NCBI GenBank assembly: GCA_002483265.1
Contig: DLHO01000028.1
Location: 133,198 to 197,197 of the forward strand
Direction of reading: 5' to 3'
Source of the DNA: Flavobacteriales bacterium UBA7666
Lineage (GTDB): Bacteria; Bacteroidota; Bacteroidia; Flavobacteriales_D; Crocinitomicaceae
Length of the DNA stretch: 64,000 bases
In this document: positions 11,301 through 18,300 of the stretch, piece by piece
Layout of the letters: the number at the start of each line of letters is the position of its first letter
How positions within the stretch are numbered: position 1 is the stretch's first letter
The notes under the pieces: model-generated
Databases searched by the model: none
Told to the model about the DNA's origin: nothing
Seen by the model: only the letters and a program-made list of their open reading frames with translations
Position numbers and translations under genes: made by a program

Positions 11301-11781
11301 CATATTTACCTTCCTTTGAAACAGTACTTCCAAGTAATTGTTCGTTGCGCAGATCCCTGTCAAAAACCGTTACCGTTGCATTATTTAATAATACTCCAAA
11401 TTCATTGCGTAGCACTCCATACACTCTTCTTACATCATCTCCGGCAAACTCTTTATGGTCATCAACTTCCATATCAAGAACTATCTTCAGCTCTTTCTGA
11501 TCACGCTGCATGTTCCACAGTACGGAATTTTCCGTGCTATGAATTTGTTTACCATCCGAGTAAATCTTAAAGTAGATATCCGGTGTATTGTCAAAAAATA
11601 ATTCTGTGAAACGTTTCTTTGTAATACTGATTTGAAAATAGCCAGCCTTGTCGCTTGTGGCTTCTCCGACAAAATCATCGATTAGTAGGTCCTTGTCCCA
11701 AGCCTCAATACGAAGACCGGATATAGGAAGATCGTGTTTATTCAGCAAACGTCCGCTGATGAGAATGCTTTTCAGTGTCAT
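2362..11781 (-). CDS. Tc toxin complex A subunit (TcA/TcdA-like)
   Basis: This 3139-residue protein resembles the pore-forming, receptor-binding A subunit of Photorhabdus/Xenorhabdus Tc toxins (about 2500 residues in TcdA1). Two carboxypeptidase-regulatory-like beta domains come first (residues about 1-110 and 115-210) and add to the length. The Tc/VRP1 hallmark with CECSSC and SPAAHFVDIL lies near 695-715. The neuraminidase-like block with SRSSISPDYFYRKR and HNRRLHLLWP lies near 1840-1890. FHAPFHIANKL and the EALEWFHYIFNPTN block follow near 2200. A Gly/Ala/Thr-rich hydrophobic pore stretch (about 2574-2660) is followed by a charged coiled coil (about 2680-2755) and a TcB-binding-like beta C-terminus. 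There is no signal peptide, as usual for Tc proteins. It lies downstream of the BC fusion and the immunity gene. Confidence 0.93.
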   Translation of the reverse strand: MTLKSILISGRLLNKHDLPISGLRIEAWDKDLLIDDFVGEATSDKAGYFQISITKKRFTELFFDNTPDIYFKIYSDGKQIHSTENSVLWNMQRDQKELKIVLDMEVDDHKEFAGDDVRRVYGVLRNEFGVLLNNATVTVFDRDLRNEQLLGSTVSKEGKYEVKYTPDQFQKAEKDAADIVVKVSDETGKEIYKSAIFYNAPTDLEMNINLNNASYKGASEWEKLTDTLSPLLEGISPLELREDEQFQDISFLSGESGRSQLIIGTWIFCHHLVEKTAREKMPLEAAVFFAFLRQGQPALLSDTVLQDIQDYDRVELLKDKVLKDLSAINPELQKELLEKALSDNLIPALIKAELANILYTLRLIKLNYAADDSFGAGKGTIDQLLQLTPSAAKDKSKFIEAFTDHIGPMSAFWKKLETDQVLEKEVIRDVKLNFELGALTRNHIPLVAALNQQFKKQNLTSKRDLAKLDRQEWAEVFKTKGTDGKPVGVPANIDGDTEEEKFQTFGAILEQRFERAYATTAFMAKLDRTEQSAVNVKSDVVTFLDNNPHFHLDRYRIDHYIAENREALDAVKDKEGVIQQLKSIQRVFKLKPTHLAVDALLSRNIESAQQIYFMGKEQFVTSLKDTGINKIESKKLYQKAENAYALTLSLYGNYNHTVNGLMPASTLGLSISPEEEAKIKTIPNLQTLFGSLDFCECSSCRSVFSPAAHFVDILRFLNERNTNGTDINLGKKVKQVLLERRPDLGEMELSCENTNTALPYIDLVNEILEDAVSPPDPIVLNSAIQTELTAGTIQQNVRNELLAKKIPIDSDAEVYLPDSRNQWAIRDKQHAYKLFIAGGKLVILPTKQTHLTSAELRANPEYTNPEAYDKLALEVFPFNLPFNLWNLQSKTYLDHLGVAQPRLFESFQQKLADNVTLAPTNFQIGASYLVLNETEWKIISGTLAGKQSWDFWGLLEDGNNISHPDTPADPSTNVTGTWINVLSNVSVMLHRTELSYKELLQVLDMQYVNPSKSIYINDNTDSNAANCDTAKFQIVGLTADALGRIHRFIRLWRKLGCSMWEVDMLLLDTNSDPAIVDKQLTENVLQTISEMDRIRVKLDWDWRMTQALFTKIDHSIYLDRSKSDAPAIQTLYQRLFRNKLVDATAVFPESPDLISGPISGDGTPAVPDKVPGILAAFRISEEDLNGILDDLSLNVASPLNWDVLSKIYRISSLAKAIGLTIDQFKRLKRLWAINPFLNSKNLLDFIALKEKIEASEFEIAELDYLLAHQYKAKSGVALEDKAIVAAIKEIREGLQKTEDDLLIKTEETFEDYIKSKLGLLPVFVNDTEQGKALAIINGTWEDTITETRNTLIDHYFAGVLDLAVAKTNFAPLPPGSGMALQDRFEYFQDELQKYLVKTGKELFIKQKIAELFQLEVPSADLVLSKLKISSETTTLLQNLNDPKLLEKLNGAYKFTVNETNFAKSFQSLRLLHKEALIIGKLKIKSDELNWWLAGTHANDLNWPHPKDFPIDTNTSVSLSKWISLVDFFGFKSTLPKSEITAFEFLDKVLDVAVLEPETITLLSKLSGWKETDITDLAAAFRWNVKQELRKSDTFIRLSHCMQILLRLGVSAKRAIDWTKAEPVFEDAESMKQTVKAKYDLAQWQKVIQPLQDVFREQKRSALVSWLTSRSNPNWMDTNALYSYFLIDVEMSACMLTSRLKQAAASAQLFVQRCLMNLELDIAVRSEKIDPSDDLADSKWKQWKWMKYYRVWEANRKVFLYPENWIEPELRDEKSPFFKDLENELMQNDITKETAEQAYLNYLEKLDHVSNLEVRTIYNEVISSTQEVLHVFARSRSSISPDYFYRKRINKGRWTAWEKVDLEIAGNHLVAGIHNRRLHLLWPQFLEKAVEPTSFNIPTSSSGGTVGSPTRYWEIRLFWSELKKGKWTPKVLSDAPEVIFQSATVNKSTENISLKVKLKPFIEVRLYNRNGTNNAPIGEKESVFKKVGRELISNESEATTEHLITAPNSYYKNGLHYHNTSSFYFYYNVVEESGKTHNLQAAHNAETLLLLNKITPANTVVDSKARSFQKKGSFFFWDASRNYFVDYAIDKTQEYISKQWHTQETKSFTFFIHYHPFTELFIKELNIWGINGLLNRRIQVSPQTIPEAPAIFNFANYQPTSLVTKNYVLADKTKSHPVEDVDFSYEGAYSLYNWELFFHAPFHIANKLANNQRFEEALEWFHYIFNPTNTDNAVSDPATPQQKYWITKPFYETTKADYYKQKIENLLLAIAKGEGELASQVNEWRDNPFNPHLIARMRTVAYQKSVLIKYIQTIIAWGDQLFRRNTIETINEATQLYVLADAVLGKRPSSIPKKIANPVKTFYQLEQDGVDVFGNALMEIENLLPAVSSAGTMGEEKPELPRLDVLYFCIPNNEKLLSMWDLVADRLFKIRHCMNIDGMVQQLPLFDPPIDPGALVRATAGGLDLSSVLAEMNAPMPLYRFNFMIQKALELCNEVKSLGAAMLSALEKKDAEAFAILRSSHELTMMDAVRDLKNKQIEETLRNWESMSEGKKITQERKAYYEKLVTDGWNAGEILSFSLTTGAITAETVATVLNALGTGTSLIPEVTAGAAGFGGTPTVNVQLGGRSVTSGITKAAEVTKGVASILQIGAAMSSTASGYGRRADEWDFQKRLAEKELPQISKQIAAAEVRNQMAGLELRNHDRQKENLEKDQEYMRSKFTNQELYDWMINQVSTVYFQSYQLAFDIAKRAERCFRYELGLSDSNYIQFGYWDSLKKGLLSGEKLFFDLKRLESAYYEQNRREYELTKHVSIAQLDPVALLKLKQNGECILDIPETVFDVDYPGHYFRRLKSVSLSIPCISGPYSTIACTLTLSRNSLRKESRLLAGKYERDFAGDDQRFRDEISGIQSIATSSAQNDSGMFELNFRDERYLPFEGAGAISSWQIKLNKDFSQFDLSTISDVIIHLKYTAREGGEGLKDAVVLEFNKKMNKIALAEDKNGLFRVYDIKKEFSTEWHKFLQPAGSGDQQLILENLQDRLPYFTRNFANKKVSKIEVVALAKDSSKVYKVMVSPLGNTDADLLNLAVGTTYQGLHNSFVDLTGSEVALNTWTIKMKENGAGDFKSLPADAIEELFLIINYAIT

Positions 11782-11827
11782 AGTGATTTTATTTTAGTGA
11801 ATTGTATGTTCAGTATAAGAAACAATT

Positions 11828-11863
11828 CCACATTGCATACATTTCATTCTTGCAGCAATGTGG
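11828..11863 (-). promoter_or_regulatory. Stem-loop between immunity gene and tcA
   Basis: CCACATTGC at 11828-11836 is a perfect inverted repeat of GCAATGTGG at 11855-11863, with an 18-base loop. It lies in the only sizeable gap (102 bases) of the operon. It could be an attenuator, a partial terminator or an mRNA processing site that sets TcA level apart from TcBC. The T-rich tail on the minus strand is weak. Confidence 0.4.
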
Positions 11864-11883
11864 ATGATTGTCACTTATTTCAA

Positions 11884-12330
11884 TTATTCCAGGCGTACTC
11901 TTGCATATATTTCTGCTTGATTGGGACGTCCGTTAAAAGTGTCAAACAAGCGCTGCTCTATGTGAAATAACTCCCAAACTTCAGCTCGTTCGATTCCGAC
12001 ACACTCTTCGGGTGTAGCTTGTCGTTCACCTCCAGCTGAATCAAAGATTACACACTTTTTGAAGTCTGCTAAATCCTGCATAAACCTAACAACGGGTTTG
12101 GTTAATTCCCCTTTAAGCTCATTTTGTCCTATTTTTTTCCATCGCTTATAATCCATTAATCTGACTGCTTGTTTAAAAAGGATTGGCTTTGAGTCTATCA
12201 AATCCAAATCTAAAATTGGCTTCTCAGTATTGAAATTATAAAATGCTACATAGGGATTGGATAGGACTCTTCCATAGGCAAAAGTGCCATCCTGAAGAGG
12301 TATTTGTACATATGTTCCGATTTCCATCAT
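11884..12330 (-). CDS. Imm26-like immunity protein
   Basis: The 148-residue product begins with IGTYVQIPLQDGTFAYGRVL, followed by VAFYNF, a run of LD/DLID residues, KPILFKQAVRL and WKKIGQNEL. This order matches what I recall of the Imm26 family, cytoplasmic immunity proteins of polymorphic toxin systems. No profile search was possible. The gene starts 29 bases after the stop of the TcB-TcC fusion, which ends in a variable toxin domain. This is where an immunity gene for that domain is expected. It probably binds and blocks the C-terminal toxin inside the producer. The second Met (12327) is an equally good start. A general regulator of toxin assembly is the main alternative. Confidence 0.72.
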   Translation of the reverse strand: MMEIGTYVQIPLQDGTFAYGRVLSNPYVAFYNFNTEKPILDLDLIDSKPILFKQAVRLMDYKRWKKIGQNELKGELTKPVVRFMQDLADFKKCVIFDSAGGERQATPEECVGIERAEVWELFHIEQRLFDTFNGRPNQAEIYARVRLE

Positions 12331-12359
12331 CGTTTTTTTTATTTTCTGTTTATTCTATT

Positions 12360-15300
12360 TTATGGTGCCAAATCTCCTGTATAGGGAGCAAGAGGCTGGA
12401 ATGCCAAATCAGAAGCAGCGTGAAATATACGTCCTAATGGGTTATCTCTGGCTATACCCCGAACATCATTTTCCGTAAGATGCGCACCCGGGTTTGTGTC
12501 TGACCATGCCCCACCTGTAAAGGTAAGTAGAGGGATAGAGCTTCCCTGTTGGGTTAGACGAAGAGCCCCAAAGTAATCAATCATTTGCTGTTCTCGTCCC
12601 CGAATTGCCAAATATGCAACATCCCTATAACGCTGACCATAATCAACCGCATAACCTACAGCAAATTTATCAATTCTTGCAGGAAGAAAACTTCCTGCTG
12701 TGGGTTCAGTTCTTTCATCAATGTGATGATTTGCTTCGCGCGCCCTAACTGCAGCTTCAGCTTGTGGTGCCCATGGCTGGTTCAAATCGATTACCGCACT
12801 TGTCCTTCCAGAATAAGTAAGGCCAGTTGCTGTGTTATACCTGGTGTAGGTTACATAAACCCTACCGGCTAATCTAACTCTTGGTGCTTCATCTGGCTGG
12901 GGCTGTGGTAATGGCACCGGGGTTGGAAATGGGGAATGTCTCATCTCTTGTACCGCGCGCATTACAGGGAAAGCAATAGCTGTAGATGACATTCCGTATG
13001 GATTACCATATCGTACGATCGACGCCGAACGTGACATATGTATATGGAGCGCGCCTATCATTGCTCCTGAGAGAGCCAGAGCATAACCTAAAACTAGTGT
13101 TGTCGGCGCTGCTATTGATGCACTTGCCACGACTGGTGCTGCTACCGGTGCTGCGGCTACTACCGGAGCTCCAGCTGCCCCCCCTGTAAAAATTGCAGCT
13201 GTTGTTCCCCAAGCCAGAGAAGCTCGTTGTAAGGCTGTTGCAGCAAGCAGAGCTGTTTCGGGAGTAATTATCTCCTGGGGTTGGGGTTGATTTCCACTTA
13301 CATCCTTTAACTTAACAGGATTGTTATTGGTGTAACCATACAAATTCATTCCACCTTTGATTCCAATCGGATCACTACTCAACCACCTTCCTAACCACGG
13401 CAAGTAATACCGGGCACTGTGGTATTCCATTCCGGTCTCTTCATCTCGTTCCATCCCTGTATACCGGTAGCGTTTCGCTGCAGATTTAATAGCTGCATTG
13501 ATTGCCTGGTAAGCTGTTGTGCCGAAAGGATGGTATTCTTCGTATGAAATGAGTTTAGCATCCGAAGATCCATCCAGTTCCAATGATGCGGAACCCAAAT
13601 GGTTGTGCAGCTGATACCGTACCAATTGTTTTTGAGTACCATCGTTAATATCATTGCGGGTTTCCACCATCACAAAACGATGACCTTCATCTACCAAACT
13701 CAGACTTACCCGTTCTAATCCTGCATTGGTGCCGCTGTGTTTTTTATACCATTCATAACCTGCTACATAAATACGCTCTTCCTTTTTTGTTGGATCATCT
13801 CCTTCTTCAGCTTGGTTTTCTGTTATTTTCCGGATCCGTTGACCGTCTCCATCGTATTGGTAATAAGTAATGACCGGAATGTTATCATCGGTACACTTCT
13901 GTCGGGAAGTCAACACGACTTCTTCTTTGAAATTCCAGCTTATCTGCTCCAAATGAGGTAGTTCTCTCAGAAAACCATGAGCCTCATGATGCTTGTATTT
14001 CGTGTAATTGGCTGGATTTCCGTTATCGCCAATATGTGTGCTTTTTAAGCGGTTATTTCCTGTTTCATACTCATACCTTCTTGTCCAGTTACCACTGGAA
14101 GCAAGGTGTTTCATCTCCTTGATATTTCCTGCTTCATCGTATTGATAACGCTGGGTATAATTACGCACAGCCAGAGAATCGCCCGAGTTGACAGTATGCA
14201 TAAAAGGTTTGTCGTTCCAATTATCACAAGTGCCAAAATTGAGTGCTGTATTGTTTTCTCTTCCTTTTGCTTCTACCAGACGATACAAGGCGTCGTAGGT
14301 ATATTCACTGATAGGTTCAATGATTGAATTCGCAAAAAAACTAATGGGAATTGCCTTGTCTTCTATGGAGGTGATATTCCCAACAGGATCGTAAGTATAA
14401 TGTAAGTTTTGAAGAACTTCACCGTTTAATAAACGCTTACTTTCCAGTTTCTTTAGTTTAAACGTTTCCTTGTCGTAGTGGAATTTGGTGCATACATTAT
14501 TTCCGTAGCTAATTTTTTCCCGCTGTCTTTTTTCATTGTAGTGAATTTTTTTGATATAGGTCGAAGCAAGCATGTCGCCCGGATGTAACACAGCTTCACC
14601 ATCCAGCAAGCCGCTTTCATTGTAAGAGGGAGTGATGACACTTCCATCCGGGGAAGTTTGTCGTGTAATCCTGCCTAAAGCATCTGTCTCAGTCTCAAAA
14701 ACAAACCCGGTACCGGGTTCCAAAATAAGACTGAGATTCGTCAGGTTGGCATCTGTCCAGTTAACCACTTCTTTGTAGTTACGCCACAATTTTCGGGTAT
14801 TAGATAGCGGTTGACCTTTAAAATCATAGTTGGGAGTATCAATGAATCCTGCCGTATCGTAATGACGTATCACCTGCCCCAATATATTTTTTGCCTGTAA
14901 TAGCCCCTCATTACTTCTGTCAGCTAACAACAGGCTTTCACCATAAACAATCCGGTCAAAGATGTTATTCAATAGGTTGTCTCCGGGCTTCCCAACTGTA
15001 TTTATCACTACACTTTGAAGCGGACGATGTGCTATATCATAGAAGTGCTGAAGTTCATGATCTCTTTCATCCCAGGTACGCAAAGGACTACCAAGTATGT
15101 TAATCATCAACCAACGCTTTCCGGCATCCATACTGTCTTGATATACTAGATTCCCAAGCATATCATATTTATAAAGCATTACCGAGTTATTTCGGGCATC
15201 TCTAACTCCGCGAAGATTTCCTTCCGTATCCAAATCAGTGCGTGTATACAGGAATTCATCTGCTTCCGTTTGAATGTTCTTTGTATGATCTATGTATAAA

Positions 15301-18300
15301 ACAGGTCTTCCCAACGTATCAAAATGGAGTACGTGGGGTGTATTTGCATGTTTGGCAGCTTTGAGTGCTGCCTGCTTTTCTTTTGGGTCTGAGCTCATTG
15401 CCATTCTGGATGCATACCATTCACTTTCCAGCACTGTATCATTGGCATCATATATTTCCTGTTTCCAGGAAGCGAACTCCACTTTTGAAAAAGTGCCATC
15501 CGGTAGTTCGGTTTTGATCAATCGACTGGAGGCATCGTAGTACATGATGGAAGTGACTCCTGTTTCAACCAATTCTTTGTAATCTTCGTAGTGCCATGTG
15601 GTTGAAAAATAGGGCTCATATTGTTTTACTACATTACCCTTATTGTTTTTAATCGTTTTTCCATTTCCTATCCAGCGAAGTTGCTTGGGTATGAGTTTGC
15701 TTGTATCAATCTCCGTAACCATTACAGTATTCCCCGGACCGACAACTACTTGTTTGACAAGTCCCGGCTCAGCCTGTACTTTTTTCATTGCCACCTCACC
15801 AACTCCACTTGAATATTCAAAGCTTATTTGAACCTTACTTTCAGGATTTAAACTCTTATCCGGTTTCCGGTAATGTGTCTCCCTGCTGATTGCAGCAACC
15901 ACAGCGGGTTTACCGGTTGCCATGTAAACTTCAAAATCATATACAAAACGGGTCGTGGCATGCTTCAATAAATTTTTTCCAATCGTGGTAAGATTAACCG
16001 AGTCGGCTGCTTGAAAAAAACTAAGAACGGATGCAGATTCTACAGCATCTGTTATTTCTGAAATCCCTGTCAGTTCATCTGCCTGATCACCTTTACCAAA
16101 TACCGCTACTGCTTTTATCAAGCCTAATTCGTCACTAATGATTTCCGAAAAGTTACCATTTACATCTTTCATTCTTTTAGCGGAAAGCGTACGAAAATTA
16201 AAGGTGTCTACACCCGATTTATTTCCTAAAGCATCTGTCGTTTCTTTGATGAAGAGGCAATCGGCACCATTGAATTTCACTCTGGTTACTGCACCATAAG
16301 GATCTATATAGGAAACTGGATTATAAAACCTGTTTCGAGCTTTGGCAAGGGAATTGGCCCAAGGAACATCCGGATCGATAAAATTCATTCTCCCAGATGG
16401 GATCCACCAGTTTGTATCGCTATCGGTCGAAAAGAATTTACCTTCCTTCATCAAATCAACCAATTCACTGTCTGATTTTTTATCACTATAAATATCCTGT
16501 AACAGTTCTTTTGTATAGGCCAATTGATAATTATCGTAAGGAATGGCCAGTGATTCTAACTGATCGGGAGGTAATCCTGTTTGAAGATCGTTCCTATAAT
16601 ATGTGGAACGAACGTGCTCTATTAATCGTTTTTGCGGAGTTGATCCACTCAATGGTTTGTCCAACTCATGATAAAGGGCAGTATCCGAATTCGTATCCAA
16701 AAGGATGTCCATGAAATCGTTTAAAGAATAAAGCACACCATTCTTTGAAACGCCTTTCAGTTCGTATGTTTTTGTCTCGGATGGCAAGCGCAAACGATAA
16801 ACGTCATTTCCGATGACATCATTGGTAAAACGGTTCTTGATATAAAGAATCGTTGTTTTGTTTTGTCCCCCCCTTGTTTCCATTGGAAGTGTTGAATCAG
16901 CAACCAATCTCGGGTATACTACCGAAACTGATTCCAGGACATTCCCATATTTATCGAGTTCAATATTCAAACTATGTGAAATGCGAGGATCTACTGCATT
17001 CCGCTCATATTTGTAAAAAATGGATTCACTTTCCTTGACAACGAATACTGCATGCTTGTTTTTTCCTTTGGGTTGCAGTAATTCAATCACGCAATTGTGA
17101 GTAGCTACTGAAAAAGGTGTCAGTTCTTTTTTACGCGCAGCATCCGTATTCTCAAATTTAACTGCATCTTTCGCAAATATTTCAGTGCGCAATCCCATTC
17201 CTTTACAAGATCGATAGGCTTCCTGCCATTCTTGCATAGAAAAATTATCCAATAGTGTTGAATCAATTCCTGGCGCAGCGACCAGTCTTGCATCTGGCAG
17301 AGCAACTTCATGATGTGTTACCGGAAATCCTTGTCGCTTTATTTCTTCATACCAATAATCTTTGGCAAATTGATTTAGGATCGTGTCATTCCGCAAAAAG
17401 GCACCCGTATGATTCCATGTTTTTGTGATGACGGGTTCCTGGTGCAATGTTTCATCAGTAATATTCGAAGCACCGCTTTTCACCCAATGTTCAAAGGTTT
17501 CTGCATCTGTTTGCTGTACCATTCCAAAGCCTCGAAACTCGCGTTCTGCATGGTCATAATATCCATGATGGTAGCTGTATTCACTGGTGAATTTATGTCC
17601 GGAAATTTTATCTTCCGTAATCGTTTTCGAAATGCAATGAATGGGAAAATGCAATTTGGTTACCCAAGATTTTCCAGCCAGTTTATCTGCAACATAAAAT
17701 TTGGTGGAAGGAGTGTATTCCAACGAAACCTCCTTCCCCAGATTGTTTTTATACGAAACCAGTATATGTGGTTTCTTACTATTCATCAGGTCAATGTACT
17801 TTAAGGGAGCTACTGTATCCTTAGACAGGGAACTCGACCAGACAATACAGGCAACTCCATTCCCCAACAGATCTGATAGCGTAATTTTGGTGTGATCATT
17901 GATTTCAGGAAAGGAAGTAATCTCAAAGGGGATTGTACCAAAACGATTCCCACTCAGGTTTTTCCAACAGGTAAATTTGTTTTTACCCAAATAAATAATA
18001 TCCGCTGTACCTGAGCCATCGATATCTGCCAAACGCAAATAAGCAGGATTGAATTTATCCGGATAATCAAAAACGGGAGCATGATCAAACGCCACTTTCG
18101 ACCCGAATTTACCATATCCGAGATTTGGCCAATAACACACTTCGCCATTCCGGATCCGGATAATATCTATCAACCCATCGCCAGACATATCGGCCAAATA
18201 AATGGTTTGCTGAGAATCTGCAAAAACAATGTGAGGGCCACTTTCTTCATCGAAGTTTTTTGGGACCACCCGCGCTGCCTCAAATCCCTCCCTACCGTTT

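Noticed and set aside
12986..13212. Two overlapping frames on both strands within the end of the TcB-TcC gene
   Set aside because: They mirror the Ala/Pro-rich low-complexity part of the real gene, which leaves other frames open by composition.
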